From: an uncultured Lachnospiraceae bacterium
GTDB lineage: Bacteria; Bacillota; Clostridia; Lachnospirales; Lachnospiraceae
Direction: 5' to 3'
Assembly: GCA_900316075.1 (NCBI GenBank)
Contig: ONBT01000019.1
Coordinates: 1-37,863 of the forward strand
Length of the DNA stretch: 37,863 nucleotides
The notes beneath the pieces were generated by a model that was not told where the DNA came from, did not search any database, and saw nothing but the letters and a program-made list of their open reading frames with translations. The position numbers and the translations under genes are program-made. This document shows, in pieces, positions 14,588-22,844 of the stretch. How positions within the stretch are numbered: the stretch's first letter is position 1; each line of letters begins with the position of its first letter.

Positions 14588-15208
14588 ATGACAACTGACA
14601 GAAAGAAAAAAACAACACACATCTTCTGTATCATGGGAAAATCCTCCTGCGGGAAGGACACCATCTTCCGCCGCCTGACCGGGGACGAGTCCCTGGGCCT
14701 TACGAAGCTGGTAACCTACACGACCCGCCCGATCCGGGCCGGAGAGACAGAAGGAATCGAATACCACTTCACGGATTCTGCCGGGGAAGCGGCTCTGGAG
14801 GCGGCCGGCAAGATCATTGAAAAGCGGACCTACCACACGGTGGCCGGGCCCTGGGACTATTTCACGGCAGACGACGGACAGGTCGAAGAGGGCGGGAACT
14901 ATATTATTATCGCGACGATTGAGTCCTTCGTGAAGCTGCGGGATTTCTACAGCAATTGCGCCGTCTGTCCGATATATATTTATGTAGAGGACGGAGAGCG
15001 GCTCGCGCGGGCGCTCGCCCGGGAACGGCAGCAGGAGAAGCCCCGCTACGCCGAGCTTTGCAGGCGCTTCCTGGCGGACAGCGAGGACTTTTCGGATGAG
15101 AAGCTTGCCGCCGCCGGAATTACAGAAGCGGATTCCTACGAAAATATCGACCTGGCCCGGACCACGGCAGAGATAGCGGAACGGATTCGAAAGACATCAG
15201 AGACTTAA
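14588..15208 (+). CDS. Guanylate kinase-like P-loop protein
   Basis: The 206-residue protein has a P-loop GKSSCGKDT near residue 17, followed by LVTYTTRPIRAGETEGIEYHF, the GMP-binding pattern of guanylate kinases. A later ARERQQ segment fits the lid. Housekeeping guanylate kinase usually reads SGPSGSGKGT at the P-loop and is placed elsewhere; this relative belongs to the decarboxylase-holB block, the place that thymidylate kinase holds in Bacillus. True substrate is uncertain, but phosphoryl transfer to a nucleoside monophosphate is likely. The ribosome-binding site is weak. A 155-bp repeat array separates it from the decarboxylase gene, so co-transcription depends on reading through that array. 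Confidence 0.82.
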   Translation: MTTDRKKKTTHIFCIMGKSSCGKDTIFRRLTGDESLGLTKLVTYTTRPIRAGETEGIEYHFTDSAGEAALEAAGKIIEKRTYHTVAGPWDYFTADDGQVEEGGNYIIIATIESFVKLRDFYSNCAVCPIYIYVEDGERLARALARERQQEKPRYAELCRRFLADSEDFSDEKLAAAGITEADSYENIDLARTTAEIAERIRKTSET

Positions 15209-15279
15209 TTCTGTGTCCGTATATGCAGATTCGGACTCCGATTAAAGACTTAGAAACGTTTTGCGGACGTGACACGTGT

Positions 15280-15381
15280 CCTTTCAGGGGCGACCATCAC
15301 ATACCCGCATTGTATGTCCGCAGCGGAACTGGGCTCCCCTGAAAGGGGAGCTGTCATGCCGTGTGCATGGCTGAGGGGTTG
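15280..15381. repeat. Two facing partial copies of the hairpin element (family B)
   Basis: CCTTTCAGGGGCGAC at 15280-15294 is the reverse complement of the element's left end. At 15333-15351 GCTCCCCT-GAA-AGGGGAGC forms a perfect hairpin, then CATGC/GCATG, then CTGAGGGGTT, matching the right end. The two CCCCTGAAAGG blocks face each other and could pair over 45 bases. The region lies between the kinase-like gene and yaaR. Confidence 0.6.
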
Positions 15382-15406
15382 TTTTTTAGTTTATATTGGT
15401 GAAATC

Positions 15407-15850
15407 ATGGATGTAAACAAAGTCACAAACGTCGACAAGACCCAGCCTACGGCGGCGCCCGACAAAGTCGAAAAGACCGACGAGACCTTCAAGTTCACCC
15501 TGGCCTCGAAGATCGACGACGCCGACTTCCGCGAAAAAGTCGACTCCATGATGAAGGAAATCGACGAGCAGGGGAAGAAGATTGCCGAGCATATGGACAT
15601 CCGGGACATGAAGAAGTACCGGTCCCTGGTCAAGGACTTCATCAACGAGGTCGTGAACCGGTCCCATTCCTTCACCCGGGAGAACTTCCTCGACCGCAGG
15701 GGCCGCCACCGGGTCTATGGCATGATTCACCTCGTCGACAAGAATCTCGACGACCTGGCCCAGGAGCTTGTGAAGGACGAGAAGGACCACATGTCCATTC
15801 TTGGCCACGTGGACGAAATTCGAGGTCTATTAATAGATATTTCGACATAA
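15407..15850 (+). CDS. yaaR: YaaR family protein (DUF327)
   Basis: The 147-residue, mainly helical and highly charged protein fits the YaaR/DUF327 family. Characteristic parts are [20 protein letters not shown], the [17 protein letters not shown] segment and the late [22 protein letters not shown]. Its function is not known; in Bacillus it also lies directly upstream of holB. ATG 15407 follows TTGGTGAAATC; an upstream in-frame start at 15269 would translate the hairpin element and is rejected. A 110-bp structured gap separates it from holB. Confidence 0.88.
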   Translation: MDVNKVTNVDKTQPTAAPDKVEKTDETFKFTLASKIDDADFREKVDSMMKEIDEQGKKIAEHMDIRDMKKYRSLVKDFINEVVNRSHSFTRENFLDRRGRHRVYGMIHLVDKNLDDLAQELVKDEKDHMSILGHVDEIRGLLIDIST

Positions 15851-15861
15851 CTATTTATAAT

Positions 15862-15931
15862 AATTGTCTCTGAGACAATTCAACTCCTGCCTGACGCCTT
15901 CGTATTTGCTGCCGATTCTTTTTTCATCGGC
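15862..15931. promoter_or_regulatory. Two hairpins between yaaR and holB
   Basis: AATTGTCTC (15862-15870) and GAGACAATT (15872-15880) form a perfect 9-bp inverted repeat around a single base, which suits a protein-binding site better than an RNA loop. A second short stem GCCGA/TCGGC with a T-rich loop lies at about 15911-15931. No clear ribosome-binding site precedes holB. Confidence 0.4.
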
Positions 15932-15960
15932 GCTGAGATTTGTTACAGATTATTTTTGAA

Positions 15961-16950
15961 ATGAAGTTTGCAGACATTATCGGCCAGACGGCCGTCAAGA
16001 AGCATCTGATCACAGCGGTGGAGCAGGGGAAGGTCTCCCAGGCCTATATCATCAGCGGGGAAAAGGGTTCGGGCAAGAAGATGATGGCGGAAGCTTTTGC
16101 CGCTTACCTCCTCTGCCGACATGAGCCCAGAGGCGGGGATGCCTGCGGCGAGTGCCCCTCCTGCAGGAAACTCGAGCACGGGAACCATCCCGACGTCATA
16201 TATGTGACCCACGAGAAGACCCAGATCACAGTCGACGATATCCGGGAGCAGGTGACCGGGACCGTGGACATCCGCCCCTACGAGAGCGAAAAAAAGGTCT
16301 ACATCATCGACGAGGCTCAGAAGATGAATATCGAGGCCCAGAATGCGATCCTGAAGACCCTTGAAAATCCGCCGGATTATGTCGTAATTCTCCTTTTGAC
16401 CGAGAATGCATGGGCTTTTCTGCCCACAATCCTCTCCAGATGTGTCCGTTTGGACCTGAAACCCCTGCCGGAAAAGACCATCGAAAAGTATCTGATGTCG
16501 CAGAACCAGCTGCCGGACTACATGGCCCGTCTTTATGCCATGTTTGCCCAGGGAAATCTGGGGAAGGCGGTCACGGCGGCCACGGACGAAGAGTTTCGTT
16601 CCCGGCGGGCGGCCGTAGTCGATTTGGCAAAAGGGATAGCCGGCGAACCATATTATTCATATGCCCAGAAGGCCGAAAATGTCGCAGCCGACAAAGAGGG
16701 GGCGGACGAATACCTGGACCTGCTTTCGCTTTGGTACCGGGATGTGCTATTATATAAGGCGGTCGGCGCTGACGACCGCCTGTGCTACAGCGACGAGGCC
16801 TTTACAATTCGCCGGATCGCGGGTTCCATGAGCTACGAGCGCCTGAACCGCCTGTTTGAGGCCGTCGACACGAGCCGATCCAAGCTCAAAGCCAATGTCC
16901 GCGCGGACCTGGTCTTCACGGACCTATTCGGACTCATGGCGGGAAAATAA
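15961..16950 (+). CDS. holB: DNA polymerase III delta' subunit
   Basis: Delta' is the clamp-loader subunit that, with tau/gamma and delta, opens the sliding clamp. The 329-residue protein begins MKFADIIGQTAVKKHL, and has the AAA+ Walker A region GEKGSGKKMM near residue 36, a zinc-binding cysteine cluster (CRHEP...CGECPSC), the YIIDEAQKMN Walker B-like segment, and ENPPDYVVILLLTEN with downstream ILSRCVRLDL. The Walker A ends GKK instead of GKT/S, common in delta' proteins that do not hydrolyse ATP. I chose ATG 15961 over the TTG at 15940; neither has a clear Shine-Dalgarno sequence. ricT follows after 20 bases, so the two are probably co-transcribed. Confidence 0.93.
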   Translation: MKFADIIGQTAVKKHLITAVEQGKVSQAYIISGEKGSGKKMMAEAFAAYLLCRHEPRGGDACGECPSCRKLEHGNHPDVIYVTHEKTQITVDDIREQVTGTVDIRPYESEKKVYIIDEAQKMNIEAQNAILKTLENPPDYVVILLLTENAWAFLPTILSRCVRLDLKPLPEKTIEKYLMSQNQLPDYMARLYAMFAQGNLGKAVTAATDEEFRSRRAAVVDLAKGIAGEPYYSYAQKAENVAADKEGADEYLDLLSLWYRDVLLYKAVGADDRLCYSDEAFTIRRIAGSMSYERLNRLFEAVDTSRSKLKANVRADLVFTDLFGLMAGK

Positions 16951-16970
16951 GAATAAAGGATACTAAATAC

Positions 16971-18767
16971 ATGGATTTTGAAAAAGATGCCGAAGTTTTG
17001 ACGGAAGACATCGAAGTGCTGCAGGAAGCAGCGGATAATGAAAGCGTCGGGGAACTTGCCCTTTTAGACGGGGCTGAAAATACGGATGAAGAAGCCGCCG
17101 AAGAATTAGAAGCCCTCGACGAGGCCGAGGGAAAAGAGCCCGGACCTGATGCTGTAGACGGAGACATAGAAGAGGGCGTTTTACCGGAAAGCGACATAGA
17201 ATTCAGGGCCGATACTGGAATTGAGACAGAAAGTGATGTCTCTGAATCGGGCGAAACCTCGCTCGCCATCCAGCAATCCGCCGGAGCCCCTTCTTCTGAA
17301 GAAACTCCGGTCATAAAGCCTACGGAAAATATCTTTGCCGGGAAGGGCGGACAGTCCGCTCCGAAGGCAGCCGAGGAAGAAAACGAAGATACGGAATCCG
17401 GTGAAAAGAAGGTCAAGATGGTCAGCGTCGGCTTCCGCAATGCCGGAAAGAAGCTCTATTACCGGACCGGAGGCTACGACCTCCACATCGGGGACAAGGT
17501 TATCGTCGAGACTGTCCGCGGAATCGAAATGGGCAGCGTCGTCATGCCGCCCATGCTGATGGATCCGGACAAGCTGCACATCCGCCCTGACGCCATCATC
17601 CGTCCGGCCAATGAAATCGATTTGAATCAGGCCGCGGAAAACCGGGCCCGGGAGCGGGAAGCCTATCACGTCTGCCGACAGAAGATCGGGGAGCACGGGC
17701 TGGACATGAAGCTGGTCCAGGCCGAGTACACCTTCGACCGCAGCAAGCTGATCTTCTACTTCACGGCCGACGGCCGCGTGGACTTCCGTGGACTTCTGAA
17801 GGACCTGGCATCCACCTTCCACACAAGAATCGAACTCCGCCAGATCGGGGTCCGGGACGAGACCCGGGTCCTGGGCGGCATTGGGGTCTGCGGCCGGGAG
17901 GTCTGCTGCAAGACCTACCTCCGTTCCTTCGCCCCGGTTTCGGTCAAGATGGCGAAGGAGCAGAATCTCTCCCTCAACCCGACGAAAATCTCCGGTCTCT
18001 GCGGCCGCCTCATGTGTTGTCTCAAGAACGAAGAAGAGACATATGAATACCTGAATCGGGCCATGCCGAGACTGGGTTCCCGTGTCCAGACCAAGGAAGG
18101 GGAAACCGGCGTCGTCAAGAATATCGACATCCTGAAGCAGAAAGCGTCTGTCCTTTTCGAGGAAAACGACGAGCGTGAGATGCGGGTCTACAATGTTTCC
18201 GACCTCGTCTTCCGCTCCTTCCGCGGGAAGCGGGAGGAGGGAGCCGAAGGCGGGGACATGCCTGTGTCCGGCCTTTCGGATGAGAATAATGTAGAGCAGG
18301 TTTCTTCCGGCGAAGATCCCATTATCGACTCAGGCTTTGATGAGGGGGCGGAAGGCGGCGAGCCGCGTGCGAGCCGCAGTGACGGCCGCCGCAATGGCTC
18401 CGGGGACCGGAATGGCTCTGGAGACCGCAGCGGGGACCGGAAGAATGGTGGAAACCGCGGCGGCCGGGGCCGTCGGTCCGACAATCGCCACGGAGACCGT
18501 TCCTCCGAAGGCCGAGCCAACGGCGGTTACAGCCGGGGTTACCGGGACGACTTTTCAAAAGACGGAGACGGTGAGCACAAGTCTGGTGACGGTGAGCGCA
18601 GGTCCGGCGACCGCCGGAACAATCGCGGCCGGAATCACAGAAACGACAGGAATTCAGGCCGGGGCCGGTCCGGCAGCAGGAGCCGCGATGGAAGTGACAC
18701 TCAGAGAAACGGAGAGAATAGACGACCTGCAGAGGAACGGCCTCAGAATCATCCAGAATCCGTCTAA
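16971..18767 (+). CDS. ricT: PSP1-domain protein RicT (YaaT) with acidic N-terminal and Arg/Gly-rich C-terminal tails
   Basis: RicT is part of the RicA-RicF-RicT complex that directs RNase Y in Bacillus. The core at about residues 147-420 is typical: KMVSVGFRNAGKKLYY, the PSP1 segment IELRQIGVRDETRVLGGIG with VCGREVCC, and ISGLCGRLMCCLK with its conserved cysteines, which in Bacillus help hold Fe-S clusters. The family is usually near 275-300 residues; this protein has 598. About 145 acidic residues precede the core, and about 150 residues rich in Arg, Gly, Asp, Ser and Asn follow it (GGNRGGRGRR-type repeats). The tail resembles RGG-type RNA-binding regions. Its last 26 codons overlap the next gene. 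Confidence 0.92.
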   Translation: MDFEKDAEVLTEDIEVLQEAADNESVGELALLDGAENTDEEAAEELEALDEAEGKEPGPDAVDGDIEEGVLPESDIEFRADTGIETESDVSESGETSLAIQQSAGAPSSEETPVIKPTENIFAGKGGQSAPKAAEEENEDTESGEKKVKMVSVGFRNAGKKLYYRTGGYDLHIGDKVIVETVRGIEMGSVVMPPMLMDPDKLHIRPDAIIRPANEIDLNQAAENRAREREAYHVCRQKIGEHGLDMKLVQAEYTFDRSKLIFYFTADGRVDFRGLLKDLASTFHTRIELRQIGVRDETRVLGGIGVCGREVCCKTYLRSFAPVSVKMAKEQNLSLNPTKISGLCGRLMCCLKNEEETYEYLNRAMPRLGSRVQTKEGETGVVKNIDILKQKASVLFEENDEREMRVYNVSDLVFRSFRGKREEGAEGGDMPVSGLSDENNVEQVSSGEDPIIDSGFDEGAEGGEPRASRSDGRRNGSGDRNGSGDRSGDRKNGGNRGGRGRRSDNRHGDRSSEGRANGGYSRGYRDDFSKDGDGEHKSGDGERRSGDRRNNRGRNHRNDRNSGRGRSGSRSRDGSDTQRNGENRRPAEERPQNHPESV

Positions 18768-19425
18768 GTTCTGCTTCGGCATGGATGCGGTCCTCCTCTC
18801 CGGTTTCGCTTCGGTGAAGGAAGGGGAGAAAGCCATCGATCTGGGGGCAGGGACAGGAATTATCCCCTTATTGTTGTCCGCGAAGACGGATGGAGACCAT
18901 TTCACCGGTCTTGAAATCCAGTCGGACATGGCGGAGATGGCGTCCAGAAGTGTCGAAATGAATGATCTTGCTTCCCGCATCACAATCGACTGCGGGGATA
19001 TCCGGGAGGCTTCGGCAAAGTACGGGGCCTCCTCTTTTGATGTCGTGACGTCGAATCCCCCTTATATGATCGGGGGCCACGGCCTGACCAATCCGGACTC
19101 CGCCAAGGCCATCGCCCGCCACGAGGTCAAGTGCACCCTGGACGACATCGTCCGGGAAACCGCGTCATTGCTGGTTCCCCACGGCCGCTGCTACTTCGTC
19201 CACCGCCCCTTCCGCCTGGTGGACCTCTTTACATCCATGCGAAACTATGGCGTTGAGCCCAAGCGCATGCGTCTGGTCTACCCTTATGCTGATCGGGAAC
19301 CCAATATGGTCCTGGTCGAAGGGGCCCGGGGCGGCAACCCGCGCCTTACCGTGGAGAAGCCCCTGGTCGTATACAAGTCCGACGGAAGCTATACCGACGA
19401 AATTGTCAATATCTATAGCTTTTGA
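18688..19425 (+). CDS. tRNA1(Val) (adenine-37-N6)-methyltransferase-like protein (TrmN6/YabB)
   Basis: The 245-residue protein starts MEVTLRETERIDDLQRNGL, which is the N-terminal pattern of this family (RIIQNP..FCFGMDAVLL). It has the SAM-binding motif AIDLGAGTGIIPLLL near residue 50 and the adenine-N6 catalytic motif NPPYM near residue 122. The likely product is m6A37 in a tRNA. The start codon ATG 18688 follows GCAGGAG and lies 80 bases inside the ricT coding region in another frame; the open frame extends further upstream, but only as the shadow of the ricT tail. rsmI follows after a 504-bp repeat-filled gap, instead of directly as in Bacillus. Confidence 0.88.
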   Translation: MEVTLRETERIDDLQRNGLRIIQNPSKFCFGMDAVLLSGFASVKEGEKAIDLGAGTGIIPLLLSAKTDGDHFTGLEIQSDMAEMASRSVEMNDLASRITIDCGDIREASAKYGASSFDVVTSNPPYMIGGHGLTNPDSAKAIARHEVKCTLDDIVRETASLLVPHGRCYFVHRPFRLVDLFTSMRNYGVEPKRMRLVYPYADREPNMVLVEGARGGNPRLTVEKPLVVYKSDGSYTDEIVNIYSF

Positions 19426-19450
19426 CACTCCGCCCCGCATTTCGCAGGCA

Positions 19451-19640
19451 AGGAAGGAGAAGAAATTTTCCCAACAGGACAAATTTCTCCTTTTTTCCGT
19501 TTGTTAGCAGCATTGAGACAGGTCGAAGAGAGAAAAATCTTCGTTGGAAGCTGAAATTTCTCCTTTTCTTGGCTCTGGCTTCAGCCTTGGCCGCCCGGAA
19601 GGGAGAAGAATCTTCTTAGAAAATTGAATTTTCCCCTTTT
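19451..19640. repeat. 73-bp tandem array, three units (family A)
   Basis: Anchors equivalent to GAGAAGAATC lie at 19457, 19530 and 19603, again an exact 73-bp period. The units are more diverged than in the arrays at 2811 and 29361. The GAAATTTCTCC half is best kept in the middle unit. Confidence 0.85.
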
Positions 19641-19674
19641 CTCTGTTTGCCTGTTGCTTTGGTGCTTGAAAAAG

Positions 19675-19880
19675 GAAATCAAGTCGCAGGAACCTGCATT
19701 TAGGACAAATCCCGCCCATGGCCGCGTCGTCTCAAAGCTCAAAATTGAAAATCAAGTCGCAGGAGTTGGCGTATAGAGCAAATGCCGCCCATAAAGCTAA
19801 AATACGTTTTACAAAAATGGCCCCGTATGGGCGGTATTTGTGCGAATCCGCCGCGTGAGCGACTCAGGTGGGCGGCATTT
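19675..19880. repeat. Mosaic of direct and inverted repeats upstream of rsmI
   Basis: AAATCAAGTCGCAGGA occurs at about 19676 and 19749. CAAAT.CCGCCCAT occurs in two direct copies (about 19713 and 19779) and in inverted form as ATGGGCGGTATTTG (19827-19840) and GGGCGGCATTTG (19871-19882). The inverted pair 19778-19792/19827-19843 can form a 15-bp stem. No promoter for rsmI stands out. Confidence 0.65.
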
Positions 19881-19929
19881 GCCGAATCTCTGCCACCCAG
19901 AGCCTCAATCCACTCCGAAAGGAAAATAT

Positions 19930-20802
19930 ATGCCCGGAAAACTCTATCTCGTCGCAACCCCCATAGGAAATCTTGATGATATGTCGTATCGGGCAATAGA
20001 GACATTGAAAAATGTCTCTATAATTGCCTGCGAGGATACCCGGACCAGCCGGAAGCTCCTCGACCACTTCGACATTCATACCCCCACGACTTCCTATCAT
20101 GAGTTCAACAAGTACGACAAAGCGGACTTCCTCGTTGAGAAGCTTCTTTCCGGAGAGGACATCGCGGAGATCACGGACGCGGGAACGCCGGGCATTTCGG
20201 ATCCGGGAGAAGTCCTTGTGGAGAAATGCTACGAGGCCGGCATCGAAGTCTATTCGACCCCCGGCCCGGCGGCTTTTGTGAACGCCCTTGTTTCCTCGGG
20301 CCTGCCGACCCGAAGAGTGGCCTTCGAGGCCTTCCTGCCCCAGGAGAAGAAGGAAAAGGAGCGGATTCTGTCCGAGCTGCAGAATGAGACAAGGACTATT
20401 GTCCTTTATGAGGCTCCGCACCGCCTGAAGAAGACCCTGCAGGACCTCGCCACATGGCTCGGTCCTGCCCGTCGCCTCACCGTCTGCCGCGAGCTTACAA
20501 AAAAGTTCGAGGAAAAAGTGCAGACGACGCTTGAGGGGGCTTTACATTATTATGAAGAAAACGAACCCCGGGGGGAGTATGTCCTGGTCATCGCCGGCAA
20601 GGCTCCGGAGGAAATCGCCGCGGAAAAGGCCGCTTCCTGGGCGGATATGAGCATCGCCGACCATGTCGCATATTACGAAAACGACAAGGGACTTTCCCAC
20701 AAGGAGGCCATGAAGGCCGCCGCGACAGATCGTGGTGTCTCCAAGCGGGACATCTATGCCGCCCTGCTTGCTCAAAATGGTGACAAAAGCGAAGAAGACT
20801 GA
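19930..20802 (+). CDS. rsmI: 16S rRNA 2'-O-ribose C1402 methyltransferase
   Basis: RsmI methylates C1402 in the ribosomal decoding centre. The 290-residue protein is a tetrapyrrole-methylase fold enzyme of usual length. Visible are KLYLVATPIGNLDD at the N-terminus, IIACEDTRTSRKLL, the loop ITDAGTPGISDPGEVLV, STPGPAAFVNALVSSGLPT, and YEAPHRLKKTL. A C-terminal helical extension of about 50 residues is also normal. ATG 19930 follows GAAAGGAAAA; a longer upstream frame lies in the repeat mosaic and is rejected. It is the last gene of the holB block. Confidence 0.96.
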   Translation: MPGKLYLVATPIGNLDDMSYRAIETLKNVSIIACEDTRTSRKLLDHFDIHTPTTSYHEFNKYDKADFLVEKLLSGEDIAEITDAGTPGISDPGEVLVEKCYEAGIEVYSTPGPAAFVNALVSSGLPTRRVAFEAFLPQEKKEKERILSELQNETRTIVLYEAPHRLKKTLQDLATWLGPARRLTVCRELTKKFEEKVQTTLEGALHYYEENEPRGEYVLVIAGKAPEEIAAEKAASWADMSIADHVAYYENDKGLSHKEAMKAAATDRGVSKRDIYAALLAQNGDKSEED

Positions 20803-20844
20803 CTCTTCTGTCCGCCGGGGAAGGAAAAACAAATTTTGAACAAT

Positions 20845-20862
20845 CTGTGAAAACTTTAACAA
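20845..20862. promoter_or_regulatory. Rex-like operator candidate upstream of pckA
   Basis: CTGTGAAAACTTTAACAA is an 18-bp near-palindrome. Its reverse complement fits the redox regulator Rex consensus TTGTTAAN4TTMACAA at all but the last base. It lies about 60 bases upstream of the probable pckA -35 box, and before the rsmI terminator. No rex gene is in the window. Confidence 0.35.
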
Positions 20863-20869
20863 ATACACA

Positions 20870-20897
20870 AAAAGTGCCGGTTTTACGGGCTTTTTAC
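20870..20897 (+). terminator. Probable terminator of rsmI
   Basis: AAAAAGTGCCG and CGGGCTTTTT form a short stem around GTTTTA, ending in five T residues. It lies about 70 bases past rsmI and just ahead of the pckA promoter. Confidence 0.55.
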
Positions 20898-20921
20898 GTT
20901 GCAGAATGCCCTTGTGGATAC

Positions 20922-20950
20922 AAAAGTTTTGTTGTAAACTATTGCCCGAA
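20922..20950 (+). promoter_or_regulatory. pckA promoter with a palindrome in the spacer
   Basis: TTGTGG (20922-20927) and TAAACT (20945-20950) are 17 bases apart. The spacer holds ACAAAAGTTTTGT, a perfect 13-bp palindrome and a possible operator. The leader to the start codon is about 190 bases, GC-rich, with a possible stem around 21030-21065. Confidence 0.55.
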
Positions 20951-21146
20951 TGCGAATGTGGCCGTTGCTCAATAGGCGGCGGCTGGGCAGGCGTGTATCG
21001 GCGGAGCATAGGCTTTGCGGAGCACGTGCCGCGGCGGGCTGCTTTTCCGCCGGGCCGCAGAAGGCGAAAGGTGCGCGGGTGCTGGGCATCCAGCGCGGCA
21101 ATCCGTATCTGCGCTGGGGTATATATTATTATCATGGAGGTATGAA

Positions 21147-22751
21147 ATGGCAGCAGTTGATCTGACCAAGTACGGAATCACCGGCACGACCGAAGTTCTG
21201 TACAATCCCACCTACGAAGTTCTCTTCAATGAGGAGACAAAGCCCGGCCTTACAGGCTACGACAAGGGCCAGGAGACAGAGCTCGGCGCAATCAATGTCA
21301 TGACAGGCGAGTTCACCGGCCGGTCTCCTAAGGACAAGTACATCGTGGACGATGCCACATCCCACGACACTGTTTGGTGGGATTCCGAGGAATATCACAA
21401 CGACAACCACCGCGCTACGCCCGAGATGTGGGACGCAGTGAAGGAAATCGCCAAGAAGGAGCTCTCCAACAAGAAGCTTTATGTCGTTGACGGTTTCTGC
21501 GGCGCCAACAAGGACACCCGCATGAAGGTCCGCTTCATCATGGAAGTCGCTTGGCAGGCCCATTTCGTTACGAATATGTTCATCCGCCCGCAGACGCAGG
21601 AAGAGTTCGACCAGGAGCCCGATTTCGTTGTATATAATGCTTCCAAGGGCAAGGTCACAAACTACAAGGAGCTCGGCTTCCGGTCTGAGACAGCTGTAGT
21701 CTTCAACGTTACATCCCACGAGCAGGTCATCGTCAACACCTGGTACGGCGGCGAGATGAAGAAGGGTATGTTCTCCATGATGAACTATTACCTTCCTCTG
21801 AAGGGCATCGCTTCCATGCACTGCTCCGCGAATACCGATATGAACGGCGAGAACACCGCTGTATTTTTCGGCCTGTCCGGAACCGGAAAAACGACACTTT
21901 CTACTGACCCCAAGCGGAAGCTTATCGGCGATGACGAGCACGGCTGGGACGACAACGGCGTCTTCAACTTCGAGGGCGGCTGCTACGCAAAGGTCATCGA
22001 CCTGGACGGCGAGGCTGAGCCCGACATCTACAACGCAATCCGCCGCGACGCCCTCCTTGAGAACGTTACGGTAGACGACAAGGGTGTAATCGATTTCCAC
22101 GACAAGAGCGTTACCGAGAACACCCGTGTTTCCTACCCGATCTATCACATCAAGAATATTGTCCGCCCGATTTCCCACGGCCCCGCTGCAAAGCAGGTCA
22201 TCTTCCTGTCGGCCGACGCATTCGGCGTTCTGCCTCCGGTTTCCATCCTGACACCCGAGCAGACCAAGTATTACTTCCTTTCCGGCTTCACGGCAAAGCT
22301 GGCCGGCACCGAGCGCGGCATTACCGAGCCCACCCCGACCTTTTCTGCATGCTTCGGCCAGGCCTTCCTGGAGCTGCATCCCACGAAGTACGCAGAAGAG
22401 CTCGTTAAGCGCATGGAGGCATCCGGCGCCAAGGCTTACCTCGTAAACACCGGCTGGAACGGAACGGGCAAGCGTATCTCCATCAAGGACACCAGAGGCA
22501 TCATCGACGCCATCCTGAACGGCGCCATCCTGAAAGCTCCCACCAAGAAGATTCCTTACTTCGACTTCGAGGTTCCTACAGAGCTGGAAGGCGTTGACAC
22601 CGGCATCCTGGATCCCCGCGACACCTACAAGGACGCATCCGAGTGGGATACCAAGGCGAAAGACCTCGCAGGCCGCTTCATCAAGAACTTCGTCAAGTAC
22701 GAGTCGAACGCAGCCGGAAAAGCCCTGGTTGCCGCTGGTCCCCAGCTTTAA
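21147..22751 (+). CDS. pckA: Phosphoenolpyruvate carboxykinase (ATP)
   Basis: The enzyme interconverts oxaloacetate and PEP with ATP/ADP; in gut anaerobes it often runs toward oxaloacetate, fixing CO2 for succinate formation. The 534-residue protein has the expected length. It shows the substrate loop [12 protein letters not shown], the kinase-1a P-loop [11 protein letters not shown] near residue 249, [22 protein letters not shown] with metal-binding Asp, and [20 protein letters not shown] 21147 follows GGAGGTATGAA; a nearby ATG at 21142 is out of frame. Codon choice (GCA, GTT, CGT, AAG) differs from neighbours and suggests high expression. It is monocistronic, with its own promoter and strong terminator. 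Confidence 0.97.
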   Translation: MAAVDLTKYGITGTTEVLYNPTYEVLFNEETKPGLTGYDKGQETELGAINVMTGEFTGRSPKDKYIVDDATSHDTVWWDSEEYHNDNHRATPEMWDAVKEIAKKELSNKKLYVVDGFCGANKDTRMKVRFIMEVAWQAHFVTNMFIRPQTQEEFDQEPDFVVYNASKGKVTNYKELGFRSETAVVFNVTSHEQVIVNTWYGGEMKKGMFSMMNYYLPLKGIASMHCSANTDMNGENTAVFFGLSGTGKTTLSTDPKRKLIGDDEHGWDDNGVFNFEGGCYAKVIDLDGEAEPDIYNAIRRDALLENVTVDDKGVIDFHDKSVTENTRVSYPIYHIKNIVRPISHGPAAKQVIFLSADAFGVLPPVSILTPEQTKYYFLSGFTAKLAGTERGITEPTPTFSACFGQAFLELHPTKYAEELVKRMEASGAKAYLVNTGWNGTGKRISIKDTRGIIDAILNGAILKAPTKKIPYFDFEVPTELEGVDTGILDPRDTYKDASEWDTKAKDLAGRFIKNFVKYESNAAGKALVAAGPQL

Positions 22752-22774
22752 TTAGAATAATATAAACCGCGTCA

Positions 22775-22810
22775 GGGCCCGTGGAAGCTATCGCTTCCAC
22801 GGGCCCTTTT
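22775..22810 (+). terminator. pckA terminator
   Basis: GGGCCCGTGGAAGC and GCTTCCACGGGCCC form a perfect 14-bp stem around TATC, followed by TTTT. It begins 24 bases past the pckA stop. Confidence 0.95.
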
Positions 22811-22814
22811 GTAG

Positions 22815-22820
22815 TATAAT
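22815..22820 (+). promoter_or_regulatory. -10 element of the sirtuin gene
   Basis: A perfect TATAAT lies 25 bases before the ATG, directly after the pckA terminator. No clear -35 box is visible because the stem occupies that position. Confidence 0.5.
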
Positions 22821-22844
22821 GCCGGAAGAAAGGGGATCATTTCT

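Noticed and set aside
18337-18687. Longer N-terminus for the TrmN6-like protein
   Set aside because: The upstream part of that frame is an Ala/Gly/Thr-rich shadow of the Arg/Gly-rich ricT tail; family similarity begins at ATG 18688, which has its own ribosome-binding site.
21132-22379. 415-residue minus-strand frame opposite pckA, and the 632-residue frame opposite the histidine kinase
   Set aside because: Both lie entirely over well-identified genes and have no recognisable protein pattern; they result from codon bias on the coding strand.
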